A stretch of 64,000 nt of DNA from Mugil cephalus (taxonomy: Eukaryota; Chordata; Actinopteri; Mugiliformes; Mugilidae), in the NCBI RefSeq assembly GCF_022458985.1, contig NC_061782.1:6527672-6591671 (forward strand), given 5' to 3'. Positions 34,424 to 59,570 of this stretch are shown piece by piece. The notes beneath the pieces are model-generated. The model did no database searches, had not been told where the DNA came from, and saw only the letters and a list, made by a program, of their open reading frames with translations. Position 1 is the first letter of the stretch. Every line of letters begins with the position of its first letter. Made by a program: the position numbers and the translations under genes.

Positions 34424-35438
34424 GTTTAATTGTACTCCTCATCTCATATCTGCTCATGTTTATTTATGTCTCAGGTTTGAAACCAAGCAACAAGAGCTGC
34501 ATCTTTCTAAGTCTAAAGTTTGTTAGATCCCAATTTAAGGCCTTAAAAAGTCTTAAATACGAGCGTATTTTGCATTGTAGTTCTTAAATTACATTTAGTC
34601 AAATCTTAAATCCTTACATCCATTAATTACCACTTCATTTGAAGTACGACCCCCTCTGGCTTCGGCCTTTTATGTTTCTGATCCTCATCAGTGGAGCCCA
34701 GCCCAGGGATGTCTTGACTTTATATCTGAATGATATGAAATTTTGTTATTTTGAAAGTAATTCCGGGTCTCTTATTCTTTGTACTTTGTGTAAGTCTTAA
34801 ATTTAACCCATAATGGTCTTAAAGAAGCCTTAAATTTCACTTTATCTGCTGTGTCTCGTCTCGTCCTGAGAAGTTCCTGATGCCAGATATTTACAATCAT
34901 ACAATGGAAGTTGGGAGACACGAACGCTATCCTGGGTATCGTGTTTAAAAAAAAAAAAGAAAACACTAAAAACATTGCTTGACCTCCCTTCCTGTTAGTG
35001 ATTAGGACAGAAGTGGACTCAACAGGAAAATCTGTTACTGCAATACATCCCTTTGATTAGACAACGTCTGCACCATTTACTGTAGCACTGATCCTCATCC
35101 AAGCAGCTCATGGCTGGTTTTTCTTTCACTTTAAACTCTTTATCCACTTCTCATCGTGTCCAACACACAGTTGTTGTTCTGGTCAAAACATTTTTTAATT
35201 ATTATGTTTTATTTCTAGCTGAATGGCTCACTGGCCTCACGCGTACACTACTGCCGACAGACACCATTATAGATTGTGCACACATGAAATGAAATTCTCA
35301 TGTAATTTTAATGAGCAAATCTTTGAAAATCTGGAAGACCATGAAAAAAGACTTTCATTTATTTTTCATCTTTTTGTCAAGTCCCTGATAAATATTTCAG
35401 ACCCGCGCGTTTGGCCACTGTGTTGAAACTTTGTTGAA

Positions 35439-35717
35439 TTAGCCAGAAGTAGTCGCACAACCTCCGCCGCACCCCTCCCAACCCCTCCTGCGCCGCGCTG
35501 TCTCCGAAACACGGGGACCCCCCCTCACAGCTGGACCGGGACAGATGTGCAGAATTCCTCTGGTGCTGACGGGATCCGTCGAGTCCATCGAGTGCGGACC
35601 GAGAACTGAGCCATATGGTCTCAGCTTGTAGCTCAATTTGAGTGTGGTTGTATAGCGGCGGGTCACATCTGGGACGGGGTGGTCGTAAAAAAACAGTGCT
35701 TTTAATGGAGGACACAA
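35439..35717 (-). other. Unexplained GC-rich island with an open frame
   Basis: In otherwise AT-rich DNA this segment is rich in CpG. It is open on the minus strand in two overlapping frames (92 and 112 codons). The first includes the phrases DHPVPDVTRRYTTTLKLSYK and SVLGPHSMDSTDPVSTRGI, which do not look like a repeat. I do not recognise it. It could be an exon of an unknown or lineage-specific gene, a decayed exon, or a CpG-rich regulatory element. Splice signals at its edges are weak. Confidence 0.3.
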
Positions 35718-36971
35718 GAATTAGTGGTTGGATAGAGACTCTGAGATGATTTATTAATTAATTTGATGTTGAGTTTCATGTAAATAAAATAATTGTGTAT
35801 GTAAAAATATGAATTTAAATGAGGTGTATCATAAAATATAATTATTATAAGTTGATTATAGTATTATATATTATATTAATTATATATTATATTAACGGTC
35901 AGCATTTTTCAGCTGGACCATTTCTGCACTGGGTTCAAATTCCTTTTCACATTCATAATAAATTCTTTAAAAAATACAGAAAAGATACAGAAAAAATACA
36001 AATGCAAATCAAACTTTATTTATATATCACTTTTCATAAAGATGTAGCAAACAGAAACAAAATGAAGCAAACCCACCCTGTGTTTCTATACATACAGACA
36101 CATAAAAGCCCACAAGCTTAAACACATACGCACCTGTAACACGATAAAAAGCTGTTTACTTTATTTGAATGAAATGAAATCAGATGAAATGAAGTAAGAC
36201 TTGCTAGTGTTACACCCACTCTTGGGTTACCCACACCTGCTGTTACCACCAGTGGCCACAGGTGTTACCAAACCCACTGTGTTGAAAATCTTTAGCATTG
36301 TATCTTAGTAATATCAACAAATAAAAACACACTCTTACAACAGCACTCTTACTTAAAAGTTACTGATTGTGTTGAAGCATTAGTTTTGTCCATTTGTTTC
36401 TGAAATCTTTTCCTCTTCTGCAAAATAGTTTCCATTTAAATCATCTGAGATGTCTCAGGAGAAAAGGTCAAACTCATTTCAATCATTTTATTTCTAAACC
36501 TTAAAACGAAGTAAAGGTTTAAATAATGAAAAAAATGCACTTTAAAGTATCTGAAATCTTTTGTTTTGAGCCACAACCGCTCTGAATAAGATTAATAGGC
36601 TCTGCAGTCTGCAGCTGTTTGTACGTGTGTGTCTTTTATTTTGTATGTTTTTGATGTGATGTGCCTGTCGAACCCACTCAAAGAGGAACTTCTGCCCCCA
36701 TCCATCTAAATGGTAACAATCCAGAAAATTTTTATACTCTTCTGCAAGAATTCAAGTAAATGTAATTTAAATGCAATGGAAAATAAGTCTTTTCACAATA
36801 AAATACGTCTGCATTTCTAAATAGACATCCATGAGACAAAAAGCCAAGAGAATGAAATATAATTCACTTGTATATGTTGAGAAACACTGATAATTTCACC
36901 CATTAAACAGATATAATACATGATGTATTATTACAGATAATCTTGAGCACTGTCATCTCGCCGAATAGACT

Positions 36972-37380
36972 TTGGTAAATCTGGTTCTTGAAGGAGCATT
37001 TCACTCAGCGGGTCTGAAAGAGCGACTGAGATTCGGGATTCTGGCAGGGCCACACTGGGTTGGCCAGATTATCCCTCTCATGCAAACGCCACCAACCCCC
37101 TCCCACCCCCTCGGTCCCAGTCAAGCGTGGGGGGACTCGGCGCTGGCTGCAGCTGCTTCCCGTTTCTGCAGAATCACACAGCAGCCATCTGGACGAGGCC
37201 CGTCTCCACGCGACGCTGCCGAGCTCCTCCGCGGGGCCCTCGGCGGAGCCTCTCCAGACAGGCCTGGCCCTCAGAGCCTCGGCCCCTGCCTTCTGCTCCA
37301 GTGGCTGATCCCCTCTGTCCTGACAGGCTCCTCCGAGGCCGAGGCTCTTCAGGTCCTGGACCAGGCATACGTCGGCGTGC

Positions 37381-37384
<4 letters not shown>
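36972..37384 (+). other. Second GC-rich island with open frames on both strands
   Basis: CpG-bearing, C-rich sequence, open on the plus strand for about 135 codons before running into a (GT)n repeat, and largely open on the minus strand too. An acceptor-like TCCTGACAG precedes GCTCCTCCGAGG near 37327. The translation is rich in A, G, P and S, and no family is recognised. Open frames on both strands are expected by chance in such composition, so coding is doubtful. Confidence 0.25.

Positions 37385-37449
<65 letters not shown>
37384..37449. repeat. (GT)n microsatellite
   Basis: About 33 uninterrupted GT units. Frames that read CVCVCV or HTHTHT through it are artefacts. Confidence 0.97.
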
Positions 37450-37452
<3 letters not shown>

Positions 37453-38099
37453 TGCTTGTTCTACCATCACTCCGTTAACACCAGGGTCCCTGTGCAGACA
37501 GATGCTGCTATGATGTGTCGGACTAGTGTCACCTGTCTTCTGTTTGTTTACTAGATAAAATGAAGTAAAATGTTTTTTTGTTTTTTTTTGTTTTTCAAAA
37601 CACAGAAGAATAAATTAATATTTCATTGTTACTGTTAGTAAATGCATTTTGAAGCCACACACTAATTGTCTGGAAGAAGTTTTTCTCCTCTCGTTGTTAA
37701 TTTCCTGGCAGTGAGCTCCATTTGTTTGTGTTTTTTTTTTTTTTGCACAAATGCCAGTCAATCACCCGTTCTTGGATTTTGCTTGACAGGCAGAAACGAG
37801 CGGCAACATGAATGACACCTGAACTTAATGATTTCAAAAAGTTTGAGTGTGAGAGGGGGAGAAAGCGGGTGCGTCAAATCCGTCCATTAAATCCAGGAAT
37901 TATTTTTCTTGACCCTAATTTATGAAAGACATTAAAACATTTTATAGTGGACATCTCCATACCCTCTGACAAGTATTTATTGTTGGCCAACGTTTCCAAA
38001 ACAAAAAAACACATCTGCAAAAAAGACATAAATTATGGCCTCTTTATTTCTACAGGCAACCTTTAAATAAATGAAACGCTTCCCAAGTCTGTGTGCATA

Positions 38100-39003
38100 T
38101 ATAAAATATCCTTTATTGATATTTTCGCAAGCAGAAAGTTACCTTCAAATGAGGTTATTTTCACTTTATGACTCTATGGTCAGGTATAAAACAACAAGTC
38201 CAGGTTAACATGTTTTCTTTTTTTTTTCTTTTTTTTTCTTTTTGAATAAAACTAAAAATGGCTTCCAGCAGCAGTCATGTGTCACCTTAAACACCTTAAA
38301 CACACCTATAGCACAGTCGAAAGGATGCATCTTTTACTATTCTAGAAGACAAACATCGATCACTGTAATAAATACAAAAAAACAAAAAAAAAAAAAAACA
38401 AGACAGGCGTGTAAATGTTTCATAAATAATATGTAGGTTATTACAAACACAAGAACGGGTCAAACCTGGTAAAGAGCTGTGGCTTTATCTACATCGATTG
38501 TTAGGTTTTCTCTTTCTTTTTTTTTTTTTTTTACTGATTGTATTTAATACCAGTGTGATGATGCATATCAGTCATTTTTTGTATTTTATTTAAGATTTTA
38601 AATCTCTCTAAAAAAAAAACAAAAAAAAGAACAAACTTGTTTTCCATAAGAAAGGACACGTCTGCATACGTATATATATTTCTGGCGACGATAAATACAG
38701 GATTTATGAAGAATGCTGCACAGTAGCTGGTAAATGTTTTCAGGGTTTTGCTTCTTTACACGAGCCAGTCCTACCGCAATGAAAATACTTTTTTTTAATA
38801 GTTGTATACATTTATCTGTCAATAAACATGCATACCTTGTAAAAAAAAAACAACAACCATCAAAAAAAAACAACAACACAACATATAGACATCAACGGTG
38901 TATTTTACATGATGTATTTCTATGTACTTATTGCAGGGGTACGTGTGTCTATGAGGGAGTGAGTGTGACATATTTTCCGATCCTCTCCGTCCGTCTGTCC
39001 GTC

Positions 39004-39039
<36 letters not shown>

Positions 39040-39055
39040 CTCTGGTCGGAGGGGC
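38100..39055 (-). other. Probable ikzf1 3' UTR
   Basis: This stretch directly follows the ikzf1 stop codon on the minus strand. Reverse AATAAA signals are seen at 38583-38588 and 38112-38117, so the UTR may be 0.5 to 0.95 kb. It contains several A/T runs and a (GT)n tract at 39008-39038, and no coding sequence. Confidence 0.5.
39008..39038. repeat. (GT)n microsatellite near the ikzf1 stop codon
   Basis: About 15 GT units on the plus strand, in the 3' UTR only 17 bases past the ikzf1 stop codon. Confidence 0.9.
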
Positions 39056-51979
<12,924 letters not shown>

Positions 51980-52099
51980 GCGGTGCAGGTACTCTAATGG
52001 GAGAGAGAGAGAGATGGAGATTTAGATGCATCTAAGTTTAATCAAGTGCAGGGTGAGAAACAACATTATAAAAAGCTAGAGTGGAGTAAAGCGTGCACT

Positions 52100-52530
52100 T
52101 CTCGGTGTGACTCAGTCACCTCAGCGAGATCACTCTTGTCACAGCGGCAGACACACCACTGTCCCCCCGCATTTCATTACAAAGAATTACAGACATTTTC
52201 ATTACAAGTCTGACAGAGAGACCGAGCCGGAGAGTGGCTTGGCTCCGGCTGATGGGGGCCCCGCCGGTGGCGCGGGGTTTGCCGGGAATGGGCTTTCAGA
52301 CCACATTTGTTATTTATTGTTAATTTCCTGCCACGTAATCATCCAAAAATGCAAACTGACTGCCGCAAAATTAAGCAGAAAATTAACTGGCCCCCAGGTC
52401 ACCGAGGATGCGGGCGTTCGCCGTGGCCCAGCTGATCGGCGCTCGTGTTCTCTCTAATTTGCTGAACATGCATCGCTGAGCCCGCGGCCCGAGCGCAGAC
52501 GCAGGCAAGCCACAATCAGAAACAAAGAGA
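52100..52530. other. Possible conserved regulatory element upstream of the ikzf1 first coding exon
   Basis: A composition-balanced segment with a GC-rich core (52235-52285), then TTTGTTATTTATTGTTAATTT, CACGTAATC, ATTAACTGG and an E-box CAGCTG. A RUNX-like GACCACA lies at about 52299-52305. Such mixed, non-repetitive sequence is typical of conserved non-coding elements, but one genome alone cannot show conservation. Confidence 0.3.
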
Positions 52531-52546
52531 GGGAGCGAGAGACGGA

Positions 52547-52573
52547 GAGAAGAAGAAGAAGAAGAAGAAGAAG
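52547..52573. repeat. (GAA)n microsatellite
   Basis: A run of AGA/GAA triplets within a longer purine-rich strand (52500-52690). Confidence 0.85.
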
Positions 52574-52699
52574 CAGAGGCGGCGAGATATGGAGGCAGAT
52601 AGCGACCAGAGGGGCTGGAAGTCAGAAGAGCGAAAGCAACAGGAAGGTGCAGAAAAAGAAAAGAGACAGAAAAGCAGGCCAAAAGGACAGAGAAGTTGT

Positions 52700-55600
52700 C
52701 TTTATTTATTAATTTATCTATCTTTTTTTTTTCTTTAGTAAGAAGAGGCTGCCGAGTCCAGAAGCAATCCTTCGGCCAGGGCTGAATATCTGAGGAGTCA
52801 CCAATGCTCGTGGCCCCATTAATAATGGATGGCCCTCAAGCCTGCAGCAGATGGGCCCGACAGCCTCAGCCCCAGCTCCGCCACTTCAAGAAGCCCTTGG
52901 TGGGGCGGCTGCCCAGTCCAAGCAGCCACACAGGGAGAAGTGAAGCTCCCGAAAATAGCGAAACAAGCCCAAGGGAAAAGGGGAACCTAGGCCTTCCTGT
53001 TTTACTGACAGATGGCTCCACACACTTGGAACAAATAGTGGGAAGCGACCGGGCCGCTCTGTCGCAATGCACAATATTCTGCGGAGTCAAGTCAGGAGCT
53101 CGATGGCCTACAGACAGACACCCAGGATGCAAGTGTGAAGGGAGGAGGAAGAAGAAGGAGAAGGAGTGGGGGAGGGGGGAGGGGGAGAGGGGCGGGGTGG
53201 GGTGCGGTGGGTGTGGGGGGCAAAGGTCACTGGTGCAGATGAATTGTTCGGCACAAACACGACGGTGTCGCGTGTTAATCTGCAGAGCCACGAGCTACTC
53301 TTCAGCATCTGGAGTTTGGAGGTCGGGGGCAGAGGGAGGTATATTCTCATGTGCCCTTTTTTTTTTCTTTTTTTTTCTTTTTTCTTTTTCTGGGCAGATG
53401 GCGCGAGGGGAAACACGGATGTGTTGGTGGCGGGGCTTCGACAGAAATAAAAAAGAGAGTTCCTACAGTCAGCCACAACCCAGGCTTGTGTGCGTAGGCC
53501 TGTGGAAAGTAAGGTACGCGTAGAATATTCAGGAAGTAGCTGCTCGGCTCAAGCACAGAGTTTTCTAAAAGCTATTTTCGTTTTCCGCGGCTTAAATTTG
53601 AACTTCAGCTTTTAAAAATGTTAATGCAGAGCCACTTTTCCGACAATTAAGCCAGATGTCGCAAAACAAGACATTATCAACAGAGCCGTCTCGGCCTATC
53701 AAAGAGAAGCGCGTGTCGGTGTGTAGAAAGCACGGCGGTGTGTGAGTGTGTTCATGTGTATGGGCGTACAGACATGGGGGCAGGTGGAATCTTTCAGCCA
53801 GTGAAATGGAAGTCACAGAGAAGACTTCTGACACAGAGACAGCGAGGGGGGGACTGGAACAGTTTTGGTCGGAGTACGTCAAGTGAGGAGAGGCAGGAAG
53901 AGGCTTGTGGGTTGACAGAATTCTCGGTCCTCCTCCTGTGTGAGTGTGTGTGTTTGGTGGATGGCGGTGGTGTGTCGAGGGGAGGGGGGGTGGGGTGGAG
54001 GGGGGTTAGAGGCGTCTGCTCATAGCGAGGTGCAAAGCTACACCAGGGAGCAGGGTGGAGATGAGAAACAACGAAACCGTTAACAGATACTGAGGACCAC
54101 ACCAGTAAAGTTTGGATACCCAGGAGAAAGAAAGTTTGTACGCTGGTGTCTGTCTCTGTGTGTGTGTGTGTCTGGAAATACACGAAGCAACGCGCAAGAA
54201 TAAAAGATGGTTTTCTTTTAAAAGAAAGAGTGTCTGACACACTTTTTTTTAAACATTAAAACATCTACAGTTGAATTTAAGAGTGTGTATTTATATACGG
54301 ATTCACACTTAGAGATTTACATCTTTTAAATACACCAGCATCTAAAAAGCAGCGCTCTGTCACGACTACGCGAGTTCATCAATGCTGATCTCACCCTGAT
54401 TCACAAACAATACAAACTTCCATTAAACTCCACTAAAACTTTCCACTTTGGTGAGTTACTGAAGAATCCCTCTGACAATGAACTAAACTATCAGAATTAA
54501 CGACCCCCCCCCCACCACCACCCCTTCTCTGTGGGTTTTGTGATGAAGTAATGAAGCCGTGGGCGCCTTCTTTATCAGCCATTATAGGAAGAGAGGTGCT
54601 TGTGCACTGCCAAGCAAACCGGGGCCGTGCATGGTCACCTTTTTTGTTCACATGCAACACGGAGCCGCTCATCAGTAATTCATGAAATGTATGGGTGGAA
54701 GTGGGTAGATAGTGTTAGCAGATGTGTTCGGGGAGCCTGTCGAAGGGGGTGAGGGGAAGAGTCAAGGTGCACTGAGGAGAAGTTTCCTTCATTTGCATCT
54801 GACACACTTCGCTACTCTGCTATTCAGACAGTACAATCATTTTAATAACTGCCTGTCTTCCTCTGCACACACACCCCACACACCCCACACCCTCCTACTT
54901 GTGTTTCTATACTGACAAGAAACGATGATGTATCTGCAGACAGATTTGCAGCACTTCTCTTTCCAACTGAGATATGAAAAAGTCCTATTTGTGCAGGTAC
55001 TGGCGGGGGTCTAAGCTTCTTGAAAATCCAACTGATTTTTCTAGCCTATTACTTTTTGTGTGTTAGATTTAACTCTGATTTGAGCGTATTGACTTTAAAA
55101 GTAATCTAAAACTTAATTGAAATGTTTCAGATTCATTAAAAATATCATTTTTACTTGACTGGTACTTGATATTTTCTTATTAAAGATAAACAAAAACAAA
55201 TCAATCAAGTGAATATTCAACAGATTTGATTAAGTGAATGACTTACACACCATGGAAGATTAATAATGGGTGAAAATATTTTTAAATATATTCCTTATAA
55301 ATATTCTTATAGAAAATAATTTTAAAAAATTAATAGTAGCGATGCGTAAAAATATTCTCACGCGGAAACTCGTCCTCTACAACCAGGAACTTTGAGTTTT
55401 GTAACGTGTTAAAAAGAAACACACTTTATTTCCTCAGCAGTTTGATGGTGAAGCTTTCTGGTTTCTTGTCTGGGCGTTGATGAACAACTTTCTACCTCGG
55501 TGTCAGCAGTGTAAAAAGTTTCATCAGTCCTGCCTACATATGTCTTTTTCCTTTTGCTTCTTTTCTTTTTTTGATTGTCTTCACACACACAGACGTGTAA

Positions 55601-56219
55601 CAGCTAACCTAGACCGTGGCTCGGTTTCAAACAGGTGAACACAAAGCTTTACGGTATGGGAAATTATGCGATTTATCGATTATTAACTTAAGAGAAGCGT
55701 GTTTAGGCGCAGCGTTTGTCGGTGCGTAAAAACCCTCTGATTTCCTGTTTAAGCAGCGCTAAAATATTTGCAAATACGGGCTTGATTTTCTTTTTTGTCC
55801 CGTGACAAATTTGCCTCTTGGTTAAAAAAAAAAGAGAGAAAAGTTTGTATTTATTAAAATGCGTTTTGAAAAATGTTTTATTAAACTTCTTGTACTGCGG
55901 GGCAATCTGAAGTTCATCGAGAGCGCACATCTGTTGCAACAGGTGCCATAACAGGAGAGCAAAAACCGTTAAACGGGATAAAATGGCACACACATGCGTA
56001 ATTAGAATCACATTTGAGAAGTTGGATTTTTATATAAATGTAAGTGATTGGGAAATAATTTATCCATATGTTCCCGAAAGAAAAAAGACACATGGAAAAT
56101 GGGGAACATTTCCACTACTTCCCTTAATTTGCTCTCCTGGGTATGAAGAAACAAATAACGCGGTAAAATGAATCTATTTCCTTGTAATTAATGAATAAAA
56201 TATACTTGTTATTGTTAAT
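52700..56219. other. Non-coding region between ikzf1 coding exons and its candidate promoter
   Basis: Contains G-rich tracts at 53165-53222 and 53975-54010 (G-quadruplex potential on the plus strand), T runs and short repeats. Frames in 52804-53523 are long but of mixed low-complexity composition and match nothing known. This would be the first ikzf1 intron if the exon proposed at 56437-56700 is real. Confidence 0.45.
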
Positions 56220-56436
56220 TTGTCATACGCCCTGGAGCAGAAGAACATTACGCGCACCAAACGGGATCCGATGGCGCGGCGCACCTGCATCGAAACTATA
56301 AGGAGAGTCTCTTTTTTTTCCAGTCAGGTGCAAATGTTTCCTAAAAAGCTTCAGAGCAAACGAGCGGACTTTAGAGGTCTTGAGCTAGCCTTTGAGAGCA
56401 GTGTCGAGCTGAAAAGCGCGGTGGAAGTCACTTTAC

Positions 56437-56700
56437 CTGCTATTCCTTGAGTTTGCAGTATGAAGTTCTTCCAACTCTCCCCGGCTCCATGTGCAGAAGG
56501 TCGCAGCGCCGCGGCGGCCCCATGGAGCTGCGCCCTGAGTCCCTCCCCTCTCCACTGCACTTCCTCGTTCCAGCCCAACATGACTATGTCTCTGAGCTCG
56601 GCTGAGGCATTTTGCTTGCTTTTATCCACAGTCTGCGGCGGGGAGTCGAGCCACCGAACCCCTGGCACTTGCTTTGTGCCGTGCCAATAAAAGCTGACAC
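56437..56700 (-). promoter_or_regulatory. Candidate ikzf1 promoter and non-coding first exon
   Basis: A CpG-containing, GC-rich island in AT-rich DNA. On the minus strand it ends at a strong splice donor, AGCAG|GTAAAG (last exon base 56437). It contains GAGGAAGT (56566-56559), the consensus of the blood-cell ETS factor PU.1. It lies about 4.5 kb upstream of the first coding exon, whose own acceptor (CATTAG, near 51994) shows that an upstream exon must exist. This is inference; transcript ends are needed. Confidence 0.4.
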
Positions 56701-57946
56701 CCAGTAGACCATTACTGGCAGCCATGCATGAGATGGGATGAGGCGAGAGAGGAGAGTGGACCATTCATTGTTTATTTATTTCATTCACACCGAGGAAGCT
56801 GATGGGGGGGTCTCCTCACTTGCATATTGGACAGCTCCCCTTCTGTCACCTGTTTTGGCACGCTGAAGTAGTCCATGAAATTAACCCAAGTGTTTCCTTT
56901 CCTTTATAATGAGTTTTTTTTTTCTCTTTAATGTTTCATCCATTTGACTTTACCCTTTCTATTTGGCCCCTTCGAGTGTCCTGTCTTATCACAGAGCAGC
57001 TGTGGGCTTATGTTTGAATCTGAGGTTGTTTTTTTTTTTTTTCCAACATTCGACTGTTGGTTTCTTTCTGTTTTTAGATGTATATAGTGCATCCTGAGTG
57101 AGTGACTGGCTCAGTCCTCACCCAGGTCACCATGCAGCTGTGCATTAAATGAGCAAAATGTGGTTTTCCTCTGGTTTGGTGCATTGGTATTAACAAACGG
57201 ACACTGTGCCCCTGGCCCCAAACCCTTCAGAGAAATATATGTTTTGCTTCAGCTGCTGCCATTATTGCTATTATTCTTAAATTAGGGATGTTCTAGCGGA
57301 ATTGTCAGTCATCTTAATTCCAAAGTGCTTGGGAGTGACTTGAAGCTGAGACCCCCATTAAATGTAAATTAGCAAACCATCGGCACACACTGAGCTCAGC
57401 CGTCTGCATCTGCAACATCCACCTCCTCTCCTACGTTCGTGCGTCCACGGGACACCATCCAGACCCTGTTGAAATTTTCAATGACGACTCCATAATGCCA
57501 ATCTGAGCGTCAATATGCAGATCAGTTGTATATTTAATCCACAGTGACGCGCGCACGCATACACACGGCCTGAATTTATTAGAAGAAGAATAAATTGTGG
57601 ATTAATATTGATGACATTTCTAAATAAATAATGAGTTACATGTCTGGTTTGACTAAAAGAAAAAAAAACTCAATTTAAAATATTTCCCATCATTATTATC
57701 TCATATGAATAGTTGTCAGAGTGGACATTTATAATGCCTTTTCTCTAATTACTGTATCTTTACCATTGACTGGGTTTCAGCTATGCACTATAATGCTGCA
57801 CATTTTCCTTCCTGCAACATATATAAATTCACAGCTGATTTAGTGACAGGAGCTCGTTCTCTGTTTTAGAAAATAAGTTGTTTTTCTCCTTTTTTTGTGA
57901 CCGTTCTTCCCAGTATCCCGCTGTCCACGCGGCCCCCGAGACGGCC

Positions 57947-58316
57947 CTTATCTCAGGAGAGGCTGCGTGTGCTGGATTGCTGAGTCACCTTTCGTGGGAG
58001 GCTGCTCTTATCTCCTAAGAAGCACAACTTTCAGGCAGTTGGTTGCAAAAGGAGGAACTCTGGGCTGGAGCACTGTGGCCTGCTGTGTCTTCATGGCTAT
58101 AGCATGGATTGCAGCAACTCTCGCTGACTTCCTCAAAGCCTCGTGGCCTTATCTCTGAGGTCACTTTCTGGAGACACGCAGGTAGGAAACAAAAAAATAA
58201 AAATAAAAAAAAAGCTGCAGGATGCTTCACTCCTGAGGCCACGCAGAGGGAACACTAGGACTCAAATGTGACTCAGTGGTGTTATTTTTGACAGCGATCT
58301 TCAGTGCAGAGATAAG
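57947..58316. promoter_or_regulatory. GATA / NF-E2 motif cluster, candidate blood-cell enhancer of ikzf1
   Basis: A perfect NF-E2/MARE-type site TGCTGAGTCAC (57978-57988) is flanked by GATA sites CTTATCT at 57947-57953 and 58007-58013. Another CTTATCT is at 58148-58154, AP-1-type TGACTCA at 58269-58275 and AGATAAG at 58310-58316. GATA plus NF-E2 at this spacing is the signature of erythroid and megakaryocytic enhancers. It lies about 1.3 kb upstream of the candidate ikzf1 promoter and 6 kb upstream of the first coding exon. Confidence 0.5.
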
Positions 58317-59570
58317 GTGACACAGCAACTTCGCTCAGTCTCCAGGGCAACGATTCAGAAGAAGTTTTAGGGAAGTTCCCACACAAGCGGGATCGATACT
58401 GATCATTATCCTCACATTTAACTTCTTCAAAACGCTACCCGTCGTGTCAAAGCCCTTTTCATGAGATTCTTGTAATTCTCCAGCATTTAAAAAAAAAAAA
58501 AAAATGATAACAGTGTAATCCACGGCTACAAATCAAACTACATGCAACCCCTTGCACCTCCAGGTTAATCCACAACCTCAAGCAAGCCGCGTTGCTGCTG
58601 TAATTAATATCATTACCTCGCAAGTCTCAAAACATCATCAGGTAATGTAGCCGGTTGACTAGCGAACAATGGGCCCCGGATGGTTCTTATTTCATGGATC
58701 TTTAAGCAGTATTCACTGTTTCACATTTGGAAGCACGAGCTGCATGTAACCCTTAATTGGTTTTAACACCTTAATAAGTCAAAGACGTTCAAGACTGATA
58801 ATCACATTAAATAGTCCAATTTATCTAAAAAGTCAATTGCAAACTGAAAAACTCCCTTTCTTTAGGAATGCATTATGCTGCGAGGATGTCAGAGTAAATT
58901 AAATTCCCCTCTGCACACTAAAGCATCAATTTCCTTATGGTAATTATCTGCTGGAATAGACGTGTCACTAGAAGGAGTCAGGCATGCTTGACATTTAGCC
59001 TTTTTATGGAGAGGCGATGAGTAAAAATTAAGATGGGGAAAAGGAAATTAATCTCCAGCCCAGGCAGGCATTGAGAGATCCTGGAGGATAGTGGCTGAAT
59101 CAATCATGATGTTTGTGAGCCTGTTTTGAAAAGGAGCCAGTGATGAGATTCAGACCACAGGCTGGAAAATGTGAGGAGGAGGAGGAGGAGGAGGAGGAGG
59201 TGGTGGTGAGTGTTTTTTTTTTTTAGCAAGTAGAGTTGCTGTGAGGGGGTTTACTCAGCTCTATGGGTCTTAAACATAACGGCAAACAACGCAACTAGGA
59301 ACTTTAGCTTATAGCCTGTATTCAGAAAAGTACGACTGATAAGATTTTTTGTTTAGATAAAAACGATCTCTTGTTTATTGAAATACTTGTAGCGTTCACT
59401 CGCTCAATCGTTCGAGAATGAGGTTAGTAAAAATCCTGGCGCCGCTCACCAGCCGAGCTGTGAGCTGATATCAGGCAAACAGGAAGGATGCACTCTCTAA
59501 CATTCACTGGATTGACTTCAGTTCAAAGGAAGCACAAATCTTAACAAAATCTGCTGCGTGTGTCAGTCAG
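58317..59570. other. Non-coding upstream flank
   Basis: No gene. The stretch 58860-59130 (GGAATGCATTATGC, CTTATGGTAATTATC, GGCTGAATCAATCATGATG) looks like a candidate conserved element. A (GGA)n tract follows at about 59175-59200. Confidence 0.45.

Larger units (their letters stand above)
34430..38095. other. Intergenic region between convergent FIGNL1 and ikzf1
   Basis: Mostly AT-rich. It contains two GC-rich islands that do not match their surroundings (35439-35717 and 36972-37384) and a (GT)n tract. No known gene is recognised. Confidence 0.5.

Noticed and set aside
35439-35717. RNase P, RNase MRP, 7SK, U3 or telomerase RNA
   Set aside because: None of the conserved core sequences of these RNAs could be found on either strand.
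52804-53523. 239-codon plus-strand frame upstream of ikzf1
   Set aside because: Much of it is purine- or G-rich low-complexity sequence and T runs. The remainder matches no family and has no splice or promoter context.
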